From assembly GCF_000262245.1 (NCBI RefSeq), contig NZ_AJSX01000040.1, positions 62,001-126,000 of the forward strand: a stretch of DNA of 64,000 bases, in the 5' to 3' direction. Positions 20,573-29,824 of the stretch are shown piece by piece. The translations under genes and the position numbers were made by a program. The notes below the pieces were generated by a model that was not told the DNA's origin, made no database searches, and was given only the letters and a program-made list of their open reading frames with translations. How positions within the stretch are numbered: position 1 is the stretch's first letter; every line of letters begins with the position of its first letter. This DNA comes from Pasteurella bettyae CCUG 2042 (GTDB lineage Bacteria; Pseudomonadota; Gammaproteobacteria; Enterobacterales; Pasteurellaceae).

Positions 20573-20860
20573 GGATTTGTCGGGCGTGCGATGGAAAGAC
20601 TAATTGATGGCTATTATACTATTAGCGATCAAGAAATGTATGATTTACTTAGTTTATTAAATAAAACAGAAAATATTAAGTTAGAGCCATCGGCATTATC
20701 AGCTATGGTAGGTGCTGTTCGTATGCAAAATAAAGAATATTTACAGCGGATGCAATTTTCTGAATCTCAATTAAAGAATGGGACTCATGTTGTTTGGGCA
20801 ACTGGTGGTGGAATGGTTCCTGAGGATGAAATGAAAAAATATTTAAGTTTGGGAAACTAA
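20573..20860 (+). pseudogene. dsdA: 3' fragment of D-serine dehydratase gene, cut by the prophage
   Basis: The frame reads [20 protein letters not shown] and continues through [11 protein letters not shown] to [17 protein letters not shown] near the end. These are the C-terminal signatures of D-serine ammonia-lyase (about 440 residues in E. coli, PLP enzyme, D-serine to pyruvate and ammonia). Only about 95 residues are present, lacking the PLP lysine. Homology stops abruptly at the prophage end, so the gene is split and its 5' part should lie beyond the other prophage end. The internal ATG at 20591 has no ribosome-binding site. Confidence 0.88.
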
Positions 20861-20867
20861 AAATTTT

Positions 20868-20890
20868 CTAAAAACTAACCGCACGTTAGC
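20868..20890 (-). terminator. Terminator of trmN6
   Basis: Stem CTAAC / GTTAG with a five-base loop; on the minus strand it is followed by TTTTT. It stands between convergent dsdA remnant and trmN6. The loop contains GTGCGGTTA, part of an uptake signal. Confidence 0.55.
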
Positions 20891-20921
20891 TAAAATTGAG
20901 GAAAATAAGGTGTGGTTTTTA

Positions 20922-21632
20922 TTAAAATTTTAAGTAAAACGCTTTAGTGAGCTGAATAAACTCCTCCGTATATTGATTTTGTTCATCATAAATAGTCAAT
21001 TGACTCATTTTAGTTTCACAATGTTGCGGAGTAAAGGATAGTAGTAATCGATTTGGCTTTTTCCCTTTTTTCGTAATTACTTCACAACAAGCCGCACAAT
21101 AAAGTGCGGTTTGTTTTTGTAAAATTTTTCCTTCTGTATAAGGTAATATAAAATGAATCAGTCCATTTTTATTTAATAAGTTATGACAATGTTCTAACCA
21201 ACTAAGATGATTGAGTGTTGATGTATAACGGGCAGTCTTACGTTGTTGATCACGACAGTCTACACCTTGTTGAAAGTACGGCGGATTAGAAACAATAACA
21301 TCAAATTTTTGTGAACAGGTTTTATCAAAGTGAATGAGATCTTGATGAATCACTTGAATTTTTTCATGCCAAGGTGAACTTTGAACATTTTCTATTGCTT
21401 GTAAATAAGCTGCTTTATCGATTTCAATTGCAGTAACTCGAGCATCTTGGGAGCTACGCTGAGCAAGCATAATTGCCACCAATCCAGTACCAGTCCCTAC
21501 ATCAAGAAATTGTGTTCCTGATAATTTTGCCCATGCGCCTAATAAAATCCCATCGGTACCGACCTTCATGGCACAATGATCATGATTGATATAAAATTGT
21601 TTAAAAGTGAAATCTGGTTTTTTCGTCATCAT
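20922..21632 (-). CDS. trmN6: tRNA1(Val) (adenine(37)-N6)-methyltransferase
   Basis: A 236-residue SAM-dependent methyltransferase. N terminus FKQFYINHDHCAMKVGTDGI, SAM loop FLDVGTGTGLVAIMLAQ (about 39-55) and the catalytic VIVSNPPYF motif (about 103-111) fit the YfiC/TrmN6 family, which makes m6A37 in tRNA1(Val). The ATG at 21632 gives two extra residues over the next ATG. It is convergent with the dsdA fragment. Confidence 0.9.
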   Translation of the reverse strand: MMTKKPDFTFKQFYINHDHCAMKVGTDGILLGAWAKLSGTQFLDVGTGTGLVAIMLAQRSSQDARVTAIEIDKAAYLQAIENVQSSPWHEKIQVIHQDLIHFDKTCSQKFDVIVSNPPYFQQGVDCRDQQRKTARYTSTLNHLSWLEHCHNLLNKNGLIHFILPYTEGKILQKQTALYCAACCEVITKKGKKPNRLLLSFTPQHCETKMSQLTIYDEQNQYTEEFIQLTKAFYLKF

Positions 21633-21757
21633 CCGGATTAGTTATTAAAAAGAGAAAAGATATTTTAAAAGATTATTGTCTGAGCGCCAAATTCTTATTT
21701 ATTCCGTAAAAAATCTACTGTTAACTGCATAATTTAATATGAAAGATCAAAATTAAA

Positions 21758-21766
21758 TGCTACAAT
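21758..21766 (+). promoter_or_regulatory. Extended -10 promoter of secE-nusG
   Basis: TGCTACAAT (21758-21766) is an extended -10 element 52 bases upstream of the secE ATG. No good -35 is visible at the right distance. Confidence 0.5.
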
Positions 21767-21818
21767 CACGCGTTCAAAAAGATGTCCTAAATTTTTAAAT
21801 TGGATTTATGAGTTAATT

Positions 21819-22232
21819 ATGGCTTTAGAAATCGAGAAAAATAAGAAAAATGCTCCTGAACAAGTTGAGCAACAATCAAAAGGGTTAAATACTCTTTTAT
21901 GGGTGGCTGTAGTTGTTGTAATTATCGCAGCGGCAATCGGTAATGTCTATTTAGCAGAACAATTTTCAACAGCAATCCGTGTGGTTGGTGTGGTTGTTTT
22001 ATTAGCGGTTGCATTAGGTTTAGCTGCGTTAACCAGCCAAGGTAAAAAAGCATTAGCATTCTTCAGTGAGTCACGAACAGAATTAAGAAGAATCGTGTGG
22101 CCTACACGCCCAGAAGCAATGCAAACAACATTAATTGTGATTGGTGTTACGGTACTAACTTCACTAATTTTATGGGGATTCGATAGTATTATCGTATCAA
22201 TCATTAATTTCTTAACAGATTTGAGATTCTAA
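21819..22232 (+). CDS. secE: Preprotein translocase subunit SecE
   Basis: A 137-residue inner-membrane protein with three membrane segments (about 25-45, 48-66 and 105-130) and the conserved cytoplasmic stretch [20 protein letters not shown] before the third. SecE clamps SecY in the export channel. The three-segment form is typical of gammaproteobacteria. One base separates it from nusG, the usual secE-nusG pair. Confidence 0.95.
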   Translation: MALEIEKNKKNAPEQVEQQSKGLNTLLWVAVVVVIIAAAIGNVYLAEQFSTAIRVVGVVVLLAVALGLAALTSQGKKALAFFSESRTELRRIVWPTRPEAMQTTLIVIGVTVLTSLILWGFDSIIVSIINFLTDLRF

Positions 22233-22233
22233 G

Positions 22234-22788
22234 ATGACAGAAACAGCTACACCTAAAAAACGTTGGTATGTGTTGCAAGCGTTTTCAGGCTTTGAAGGTC
22301 GTGTTGCAACCACATTACGTGAATATATCAAGCTAAACCAAATGGAAGATCAATTTGGCGAAGTATTAGTTCCAACTGAAGAAGTTGTTGAAAATGTTGC
22401 TGGTAAGCGCCGTAAAAGTGAACGTAAGTATTTCCCAGGCTATGTTTTGGTTGAAATGGAAATGAATGATGATACATGGCATTTAGTGCGTAGTGTTCCT
22501 CGTGTTATGGGCTTTATTGGTGGTACACCAGATAAACCAGCGCCAATTACAAAGCGTGAAGCTGATATGATTTTAAATCGCTTAGAACAAAATAGCGATA
22601 AGCCACGTCCAAAAACTACTTTTCAGCCTGGTGAAGAAGTTCGCGTTACTGAAGGTCCATTTGCAGACTTTAATGGTACGGTTGAGGAAGTTGATTACGA
22701 GAAAAGCCGTGTTAAAGTGTCAGTTTCAATTTTTGGTCGAGCAACGCCAGTTGAGCTTGAATTTGGTCAAGTTGAAAAAGCAAATTAA
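22234..22788 (+). CDS. nusG: Transcription termination/antitermination factor NusG
   Basis: A 184-residue NusG: NGN domain starting [16 protein letters not shown], with [11 protein letters not shown] near 69-79, and a C-terminal KOW domain ([20 protein letters not shown], about 131-150). NusG keeps RNA polymerase moving, binds S10 or Rho, and takes part in boxA-type antitermination, of interest given the nut-like site in the prophage. Followed by a 177-base leader before rplK with one uptake signal. Confidence 0.96.
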   Translation: MTETATPKKRWYVLQAFSGFEGRVATTLREYIKLNQMEDQFGEVLVPTEEVVENVAGKRRKSERKYFPGYVLVEMEMNDDTWHLVRSVPRVMGFIGGTPDKPAPITKREADMILNRLEQNSDKPRPKTTFQPGEEVRVTEGPFADFNGTVEEVDYEKSRVKVSVSIFGRATPVELEFGQVEKAN

Positions 22789-22935
22789 TTTTGTGACGTA
22801 CTATGTATGATATTTCATATAAAGTGCGGTGAAAAATTTTGGAGTTTTGAATATTCAAAGCTTGAAAAATAGGCAGTATTTAATTAAAATGCAGCCCTTT
22901 TTATACGAAAGTAAACAGGGGAGCTAGATTTCTAG

Positions 22936-23394
<459 letters not shown>

Positions 23395-23397
23395 TCA

Positions 23398-24087
23398 ATG
23401 GCTAAACTTACCAAACGTATGAAAGCAATCCAAGCTGGTGTTGATTCAACTAAAGCATATGAAATCAATGAAGCTATTGCAGTATTAAAACAATTTGCAA
23501 CAGCTAAATTTGACGAAAGCGTAGATGTAGCGGTTAACTTAGGTATTGATCCTCGTAAATCAGACCAAAACGTTCGTGGTGCAACAGTGCTACCAAACGG
23601 TACAGGTCGTACAGTGCGTGTTGCGGTATTTACACAAGGTGCTAATGCAGATGCTGCTAAAGAAGCTGGTGCTGATTTAGTCGGTATGGAAGACTTAGCT
23701 GAACAAGTTAAGAAAGGTGAAATGAACTTCGATGTTGTTATTGCCTCTCCAGATGCAATGCGTGTTGTTGGTCAATTAGGTCAAGTATTAGGTCCACGTG
23801 GTTTAATGCCAAACCCTAAAGTTGGTACAGTAACTCCAAACGTTGCTGATGCAGTTAAAAATGCTAAATCAGGTCAGATCCGTTACCGTAATGATAAAAA
23901 TGGTATCATCCATACTACTATCGGTAAAGCAAGTTTCTCAGCTGAAGCATTAACGCAAAACTTACAAGCGTTATTAGCAGCATTAAATAAAGCTAAACCA
24001 ACGACAGCTAAAGGTATTTTCATCAAGAAAGTAAGCATCTCTACTACTATGGGTGCTGGCGTACAAGTTGATCAAAGCAGCTTATAA
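23398..24087 (+). CDS. rplA: 50S ribosomal protein L1
   Basis: A 229-residue L1, full length, with [20 protein letters not shown] at the N terminus and the [19 protein letters not shown] signature near 130-148. It builds the L1 stalk and in relatives represses its own rplKA message. Last gene of the rplKA pair, followed by a hairpin and the L10 leader. Confidence 0.97.
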   Translation: MAKLTKRMKAIQAGVDSTKAYEINEAIAVLKQFATAKFDESVDVAVNLGIDPRKSDQNVRGATVLPNGTGRTVRVAVFTQGANADAAKEAGADLVGMEDLAEQVKKGEMNFDVVIASPDAMRVVGQLGQVLGPRGLMPNPKVGTVTPNVADAVKNAKSGQIRYRNDKNGIIHTTIGKASFSAEALTQNLQALLAALNKAKPTTAKGIFIKKVSISTTMGAGVQVDQSSL

Positions 24088-24106
24088 TTTGCGTTAAACC
24101 TTTACA

Positions 24107-24160
24107 AAGGCATAGATTATACTTATAATTCTGTGCCTTATTTTGCGAAAGTTCGCAAAA
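24107..24160 (+). terminator. Tandem hairpins after rplA
   Basis: A ten-base stem AAGGCATAGA / TCTGTGCCTT (24107-24139, one T-G pair) is followed by ATTTTG and at once by a second perfect hairpin TTTTGCGA-AAGT-TCGCAAAA (about 24141-24160). Partial terminator or processing site between rplKA and rplJL. Confidence 0.6.
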
Positions 24161-24164
24161 CAAT

Positions 24165-24335
24165 TTTCTGGTTGGTGCTTGACCTTATTCAAGCCCCGTC
24201 CAAGACCGTAGGGGAATGTAGTCGTTCTTAATTATCCTACGTAGATGGTGAACAGACAGAGTAAGAAATTTTCTGCTTCTGTACACCGAAGTCGTCCTAA
24301 TATGCAGTTTATATTAGGTAATTTAATTCTGAGAA
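24165..24335 (+). ncRNA. L10 leader (autoregulatory mRNA structure of rplJL)
   Basis: The 277-base gap before rplJ holds the conserved L10 leader segments, notably CCCCGTCCAAGACCGTAGGG near 24195-24214 and a later TCCTACGTAGATGGTGAACA pairing region. In gammaproteobacteria the L10-L7/L12 complex binds this leader and blocks rplJ translation. Confidence 0.8.
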
Positions 24336-24364
24336 ATCAGAGTGTATTCAGGAGCTAAAAGCCA

Positions 24365-24856
24365 ATGGCATTAAATCTTCAAGACAAACAAGCAATTGTT
24401 GCTGAAGTAAATGAAGCAGCCAAAGGTGCCCTTTCAGCAGTAATCGCAGATTCTCGCGGTGTGACTGTTGATAAAATGACTGAGTTACGTAAAACAGCTC
24501 GTGAAGCTGGCGTTTCAATGCGCGTTGTTCGTAATACTTTATTACGTCGTGCAGTTGAAGGTACAGAATTCGAATGTTTAAAAGATGCGTTTACTGGTCC
24601 AACACTTATCGCATTCTCTAACGAACACCCAGGTGCAGCAGCACGTTTATTATCTGCGTTCGCTAAAGAAAACGATTTGTTTGAAATTAAAGGTGCAGCC
24701 TTTGAAGGTAAAATCCAAGATGTTAATTTCTTGGCTACATTACCAACTTACGACGAAGCGATTGCACGTTTAATGGGTACAATGAAAGAAGCTGCGGCTG
24801 GCAAACTTGTACGCACTATTGCGGCATTACGCGACAAATTACAAGAAGCTGCTTAA
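24365..24856 (+). CDS. rplJ: 50S ribosomal protein L10
   Basis: A 163-residue L10 starting [20 protein letters not shown], with the rRNA-binding [17 protein letters not shown] region near 51-67 and the C-terminal helix that holds L7/L12 dimers. AGGAG precedes the ATG by ten bases. Its expression is controlled by the upstream leader. Confidence 0.97.
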   Translation: MALNLQDKQAIVAEVNEAAKGALSAVIADSRGVTVDKMTELRKTAREAGVSMRVVRNTLLRRAVEGTEFECLKDAFTGPTLIAFSNEHPGAAARLLSAFAKENDLFEIKGAAFEGKIQDVNFLATLPTYDEAIARLMGTMKEAAAGKLVRTIAALRDKLQEAA

Positions 24857-24913
24857 TTTTTAATAAGCACTTCTTAACTCGTTTAACTTTATTTACATTA
24901 GGAATTGATTGTC

Positions 24914-25282
24914 ATGTCATTAACTAACGAACAAATCATTGAAGCAATTGCTTCTAAATCAGTGTCAGAAATCGTTGAATTAATTACAGCGATGGAAGAA
25001 AAATTCGGTGTTTCAGCAGCAGCATTAGCAGCAGCTCCAGCAGCAGGCGGCGCAGCAGCAGAAGAAGAAAAAACTGAATTCAACGTAGTTCTTAAAGCAG
25101 CTGGTGCTAACAAAGTTGCTGTAATCAAAGCAGTACGTGGTGCAACAGGCTTAGGCTTAAAAGAAGCTAAAGACTTAGTTGAATCAGCTCCAGCTAACTT
25201 AAAAGAAGGCGTTTCTAAAGAAGAAGCTGAAGCATTGAAAAAAGAATTAGAAGAAGCTGGCGCAGAAGTAGAAATCAAATAA
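24914..25282 (+). CDS. rplL: 50S ribosomal protein L7/L12
   Basis: A 122-residue acidic stalk protein: N-terminal dimer domain, the Ala-rich hinge [12 protein letters not shown] (about 37-48), and the C-terminal domain with [12 protein letters not shown] near 78-89. The ATG at 24914 gives the canonical start MSLTNEQI with AGGA upstream; an earlier ATT/ATG extension at 24905 is unlikely. Followed by an attenuator hairpin before rpoB. Confidence 0.96.
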   Translation: MSLTNEQIIEAIASKSVSEIVELITAMEEKFGVSAAALAAAPAAGGAAAEEEKTEFNVVLKAAGANKVAVIKAVRGATGLGLKEAKDLVESAPANLKEGVSKEEAEALKKELEEAGAEVEIK

Positions 25283-25321
25283 TTTTTGATTTAGCTTTTT
25301 GCCTGATTTCAGGTCTAGATA

Positions 25322-25352
25322 AGCCCCGATGGAGACATTGGGGCTCATTTTT
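25322..25352 (+). terminator. Attenuator between rplL and rpoB
   Basis: Stem AGCCCCGATG / CATTGGGGCT (one G-T pair) with a GAGA loop, followed by CATTTTTT. It holds the position of the E. coli rplL-rpoB attenuator, which lets only part of the transcripts enter rpoBC. Confidence 0.85.
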
Positions 25353-25389
25353 TAATATATTTGCTTCTGCAAAAAAATCTGGTTTTTTA

Positions 25390-25418
25390 TTGATAAAAAT
25401 TAACCAAACCGTTATAAT
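25390..25418 (+). promoter_or_regulatory. Near-consensus sigma-70 promoter for rpoBC
   Basis: TTGATA (25390-25395), a 17-base spacer and TATAAT (25413-25418) lie 38 bases after the attenuator. Transcription from near 25425 would make a leader of about 270 bases before rpoB. Confidence 0.75.
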
Positions 25419-25438
25419 TAACGACCATTTAAAAAATG

Positions 25439-25491
25439 ATGCTGATAATGAAATATTATCGGCATTTTGTGTTCTCTTAAAAACACAAAAT
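25439..25491 (+). promoter_or_regulatory. Tandem hairpins in the rpoB leader
   Basis: The 412-base rplL-rpoB gap holds, after the promoter, ATGCTGATAAT / ATTATCGGCAT (25439-25465) and ATTTTGTGTT / AACACAAAAT (25464-25491), back to back. A further TTAAGCT / AGCTTAA pair lies near 25513-25539 and a USS-like inverted pair near 25571 and 25624. Likely leader control or RNase III processing sites; function inferred. Confidence 0.55.
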
Positions 25492-25694
25492 CACCGTTTG
25501 ATTGCAAAAAAATTAAGCTAAATTAAGCTGTTAGCTTAATGCAATCCGCTCATCAGAAGTAAGGTTCAGAGTGCGGTATCTAGCAAACGGATCAAAACAT
25601 TGATATAAAATTTTCTGGATTTAGACCGCACTTTTTTTGTGTGGTGGAAATTTTGTGTCAAATCGGTCTCACTAAAAATTACAGAGGAAAACCA

Positions 25695-28600
25695 ATGGGT
25701 TACTCCTATACTGAGAAAAAACGTATCCGTAAAGACTTTGGTAAACGTCCACAAGTTTTGAACGTACCTTATTTATTAACAATTCAATTAGATTCTTTTG
25801 AAAAATTTATTCAAAGAGATCCTGAAGGTCAGCAAGGTTTAGAAGCTGCATTTCGTTCAGTTTTTCCTATCGTCAGTAATAACGGTAGTACTGAATTACA
25901 ATATGTGAGCTATAAACTTGGTGAGCCTGTATTTGATGTTCGTGAATGCCAAATTCGTGGCACAACATATGCGGCACCATTGCGTGTTAATTTGCGTTTA
26001 GTAAGTTATGATCGTGATGCTGCACCTGGTACCATTAAAGATATTAAAGAACAAGATGTTTATATGGGTGAAATCCCATTAATGACAGATAATGGTACCT
26101 TTGTGATCAATGGTACTGAGCGAGTTATCGTATCACAATTACATCGTAGTCCTGGTGTATTCTTTGATTCTGACAAAGGTAAAACCCACTCTTCTGGTAA
26201 AGTGCTTTATAACGCACGTATCATTCCTTATCGTGGTTCTTGGTTAGACTTTGAATTTGATCCGAAAGATAACTTATTTGCTCGTATCGACCGTCGTCGT
26301 AAATTACCTGCAACTATTATTTTACGTGCTTTAGGCTATACGACTGAAGAAATTTTAGATTTATTCTTCGAAAAAATTTCATTTGAAATTCAAGATAACA
26401 AATTATTAATGGCATTAGTGCCTGAGCGTTTACGTGGTGAAACCGCATCATTTGATATTGAAGCAAATGGTAAAGTTTATGTAGAACGTGGTCGCCGTAT
26501 TACTGCGCGTCATATTCGTGCATTAGAAAAAGATAATGTTACGCAAATTGATGTGCCAACTGAATATATCGTTGGTAAAGTATCTGCTAAAGATTATGTT
26601 GATTTAGAATCAGGTGAATTGATTTGCCCTGCTAATATGGAGATTTCTTTAGAAATTTTAGCAAAATTAGCACAAGCTGGTTATACATCAATCGAAACAT
26701 TATTCACGAATGATTTAGATTTTGGTCCGTACATTTCTGAAACTTTACGTGTGGATCCATCTAATGACCGCTTAAGTGCACTAGTTGAAATCTATCGTAT
26801 GATGCGTCCTGGTGAACCACCTACGAAAGAAGCTGCAGAAGCATTATTTGATAACTTATTCTTCTCTCAAGAACGTTATGATTTATCTGCGGTAGGTCGC
26901 ATGAAATTTAATCGCTCTTTAGATATTGATGAAGTTGCTGGATCCGGCGTGTTAAGTAAAGAAGATATCGTAAGTGTGATGAAAAAACTTATTGATATTC
27001 GTAATGGTCGTGGAGAAGTGGATGATATAGACCATTTAGGTAACCGTCGTATTCGTTCTGTTGGTGAAATGGCAGAGAACCAATTCCGTATTGGTTTAGT
27101 TCGTGTTGAACGAGCAGTTAAAGAACGTCTATCTTTAGGTGATTTAGATGCAATTACACCGCAAGATTTAATCAATGCGAAACCTGTTTCAGCTGCTGTG
27201 AAAGAATTCTTTGGTTCTTCACAACTTTCACAATTCATGGATCAAAATAACCCATTATCAGAAGTAACACATAAACGTCGTATTTCTGCATTAGGTCCAG
27301 GTGGTTTAACACGTGAGCGTGCTGGTTTTGAAGTTCGAGATGTACACCCAACTCATTATGGTCGTGTGTGTCCAATCGAAACGCCTGAAGGTCCAAATAT
27401 TGGTTTGATTAACTCACTTTCTGTGTATGCGCGTACCAATAACTATGGTTTCTTAGAAACACCATATCGTAAAGTGGTGAATGGCCAAGTTACAGAAGAA
27501 ATTGAGTATTTGTCTGCAATTGAAGAAGGTAACTATGTAATTGCACAGGCAAATTCAAGTTTAGATGATGAGCTTCGTTTTACTGATGCGTTTGTTACTT
27601 GTCGTGGTGAACATGGTGAGTCAGGTTTATACCGACCAGAAGAAATCCATTATATGGACGTTTCTCCACAACAGGTTGTGTCTGTTGCCGCGGCGTTAAT
27701 TCCGTTCTTAGAACATGACGATGCTAACCGTGCGTTAATGGGTGCGAACATGCAACGTCAAGCAGTTCCAACATTACGTTCGGATAAACCATTAGTTGGT
27801 ACTGGTATGGAAAAACCAATTGCACTTGACTCAGGTGTAGCGGTTGTTGCTAAACGTGGTGGTACTATTCAGTATGTTGATGCTTCACGTATTGTAGTTA
27901 AAGTTAATGAAGACGAAACTATCCCAGGTGAAGCAGGTATTGATATTTATAACTTAATTAAATATACCCGTTCAAACCAAAATACTTGTATCAACCAAAT
28001 TCCTTGTGTGAACTTGGGTGAGCCGATTGGACGTGGGGAAGTACTTGCTGATGGACCATCAACAGACTTAGGTGAACTTGCACTTGGTCAAAATATCCGC
28101 GTAGCATTCATGCCTTGGAATGGTTATAACTTTGAAGACTCAATGTTAGTGTCAGAACGTGTTGTACAACAAGACCGTTTTACCACCATTCATATTCAAG
28201 AATTATCCTGTGTAGCTCGTGATACTAAACTTGGTGCAGAAGAAATTACCGCAGATATTCCAAATGTGGGAGAAACTGCATTAAGCAAACTTGATGAATC
28301 AGGTATTGTGTATGTAGGCGCTGAAGTAAAAGGTGGGGATATCCTTGTAGGTAAAGTCACGCCTAAAGGTGAAACACAATTAACACCAGAAGAAAAATTA
28401 TTACGTGCAATCTTTGGTGAAAAAGCATCTGATGTAAAAGATTCTTCGTTACGTGTACCAAATAGTGTTTCAGGTACAGTTATTGATGTTCAAGTGTTTA
28501 CTCGTGATGGCGTAGAAAAAGATAAACGCGCGCTAGAAATCGAAGAAATGCAATTAAAAGAAGCGAAGAAAGACATTGCTGAAGAGTTAGAAATCTTAGA

Positions 28601-29723
28601 AGCTGGTTTGTTCTCTCGTGTTCGCAATCTTTTAATTGATAGCGGCATTGATGCTAAAAGCTTAGATAATATGGCTCGTGTACAATGGTTAGAACAATCA
28701 TTATCAGATGAAGCTAAACAAAATCAATTAGAACAACTTGCAGAACAATACGAAGAATTACGTAAAGACTTCGAACATAAATTAGAAGTTAAACGTGGCA
28801 AGATCATTCAAGGTGATGATTTAGCACCAGGTGTATTAAAAGTTGTTAAAGTGTATCTTGCGGTGAAACGTCGTATTCAACCAGGGGATAAAATGGCAGG
28901 GCGTCATGGTAACAAAGGGGTTATCTCAAAAATTAATCCTGTTGAAGACATGCCATACGATGAGAATGGTCAACCAGTTGAAATCGTATTAAACCCATTG
29001 GGTGTACCTTCTCGTATGAATATCGGTCAGATCCTAGAAACTCACTTAGGTTTAGCTGCTAAAGGTATCGGTGAACAAATTAACCGTATGCTGAAAGAAA
29101 AACAAGAGATTGAGAAACTTCGTGGATACATCCAAAAAGCATATGACTTAGGTGGCGGTTCACAAAAAGTTGATTTAAATACCTTCACAGATGAAGAAGT
29201 AATGCGTTTAGCACAAAACTTACGTAAAGGTATGCCTCTCGCAACACCAGTATTTGATGGTGCAGAAGAGCAAGAAATTAAAGGCTTATTAGAATTAGGT
29301 GGCTTGCCGACTTCAGGTCAAATTACCTTATATGATGGCTGTACAGGTGAAAAATTTGAACGTCCTGTAACTGTTGGTTACATGTACATGCTCAAATTAA
29401 ATCACTTAGTTGATGACAAAATGCATGCTCGTTCAACTGGCTCTTATAGTCTTGTTACACAACAACCATTGGGTGGTAAAGCACAATTCGGTGGTCAACG
29501 TTTCGGTGAGATGGAGGTATGGGCATTAGAAGCATATGGTGCTGCATATACATTACAAGAAATGTTAACTGTAAAATCCGATGATGTGAACGGCCGTACG
29601 AAGATGTATAAGAACATTGTGAGCGGTACTCACCAAATGGATCCAGGTACTCCAGAATCCTTCAATGTAATCATGAAAGAGATTCGTTCATTGGGTATCA
29701 ATATTGACTTAGATGAAGATTAA
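25695..29723 (+). CDS. rpoB: DNA-directed RNA polymerase subunit beta
   Basis: A 1342-residue beta subunit, the length of the E. coli protein. I chose the ATG at 25695 ([16 protein letters not shown]) with AGAGGAAA upstream; the frame runs on 18 codons further 5' without family support. The rifampicin region reads [20 protein letters not shown] and [11 protein letters not shown], with Asp, His and Ser at the usual resistance sites, so it looks rifampicin-sensitive. The [19 protein letters not shown] segment near the C terminus lines the active site. Confidence 0.98.
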   Translation: MGYSYTEKKRIRKDFGKRPQVLNVPYLLTIQLDSFEKFIQRDPEGQQGLEAAFRSVFPIVSNNGSTELQYVSYKLGEPVFDVRECQIRGTTYAAPLRVNLRLVSYDRDAAPGTIKDIKEQDVYMGEIPLMTDNGTFVINGTERVIVSQLHRSPGVFFDSDKGKTHSSGKVLYNARIIPYRGSWLDFEFDPKDNLFARIDRRRKLPATIILRALGYTTEEILDLFFEKISFEIQDNKLLMALVPERLRGETASFDIEANGKVYVERGRRITARHIRALEKDNVTQIDVPTEYIVGKVSAKDYVDLESGELICPANMEISLEILAKLAQAGYTSIETLFTNDLDFGPYISETLRVDPSNDRLSALVEIYRMMRPGEPPTKEAAEALFDNLFFSQERYDLSAVGRMKFNRSLDIDEVAGSGVLSKEDIVSVMKKLIDIRNGRGEVDDIDHLGNRRIRSVGEMAENQFRIGLVRVERAVKERLSLGDLDAITPQDLINAKPVSAAVKEFFGSSQLSQFMDQNNPLSEVTHKRRISALGPGGLTRERAGFEVRDVHPTHYGRVCPIETPEGPNIGLINSLSVYARTNNYGFLETPYRKVVNGQVTEEIEYLSAIEEGNYVIAQANSSLDDELRFTDAFVTCRGEHGESGLYRPEEIHYMDVSPQQVVSVAAALIPFLEHDDANRALMGANMQRQAVPTLRSDKPLVGTGMEKPIALDSGVAVVAKRGGTIQYVDASRIVVKVNEDETIPGEAGIDIYNLIKYTRSNQNTCINQIPCVNLGEPIGRGEVLADGPSTDLGELALGQNIRVAFMPWNGYNFEDSMLVSERVVQQDRFTTIHIQELSCVARDTKLGAEEITADIPNVGETALSKLDESGIVYVGAEVKGGDILVGKVTPKGETQLTPEEKLLRAIFGEKASDVKDSSLRVPNSVSGTVIDVQVFTRDGVEKDKRALEIEEMQLKEAKKDIAEELEILEAGLFSRVRNLLIDSGIDAKSLDNMARVQWLEQSLSDEAKQNQLEQLAEQYEELRKDFEHKLEVKRGKIIQGDDLAPGVLKVVKVYLAVKRRIQPGDKMAGRHGNKGVISKINPVEDMPYDENGQPVEIVLNPLGVPSRMNIGQILETHLGLAAKGIGEQINRMLKEKQEIEKLRGYIQKAYDLGGGSQKVDLNTFTDEEVMRLAQNLRKGMPLATPVFDGAEEQEIKGLLELGGLPTSGQITLYDGCTGEKFERPVTVGYMYMLKLNHLVDDKMHARSTGSYSLVTQQPLGGKAQFGGQRFGEMEVWALEAYGAAYTLQEMLTVKSDDVNGRTKMYKNIVSGTHQMDPGTPESFNVIMKEIRSLGINIDLDED

Positions 29724-29755
29724 TTCACCTCTAAATCAATAAGTGAAAGTAAGTG

Positions 29756-29794
29756 CAAGTGCGGTAAAAATTTCTTAATTTTCTACCGCACTTG
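29756..29794. repeat. Paired uptake signals forming a dyad between rpoB and rpoC
   Basis: CAAGTGCGGTA and its reverse complement TACCGCACTTG form an 11-base stem around 17 bases. It lies in the 101-base gap inside the rpoBC operon, without a long T run, so it is at most a partial terminator. Confidence 0.8.
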
Positions 29795-29824
29795 AATAAG
29801 TTTAACTCCGACAGGAGCAAATCT

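Noticed and set aside
20361-20603. 80-residue plus-strand frame across the prophage end
   Set aside because: It overlaps the mor 3' end, a terminator and the junction with dsdA, and its sequence is Phe/Ser-rich non-protein-like.
20591-20860. An independent 89-residue phage gene starting at ATG 20591
   Set aside because: The frame extends upstream as the DsdA sequence GFVGRA and lacks a ribosome-binding site; it is the truncated end of dsdA.
24107-24364. A small gene between rplA and rplJ
   Set aside because: The gap is filled by hairpins and the L10 leader; no frame has a start signal.
25448-25480. Ten-codon upstream ORF in the rpoB leader
   Set aside because: No ribosome-binding site; the region is better explained by two hairpins.
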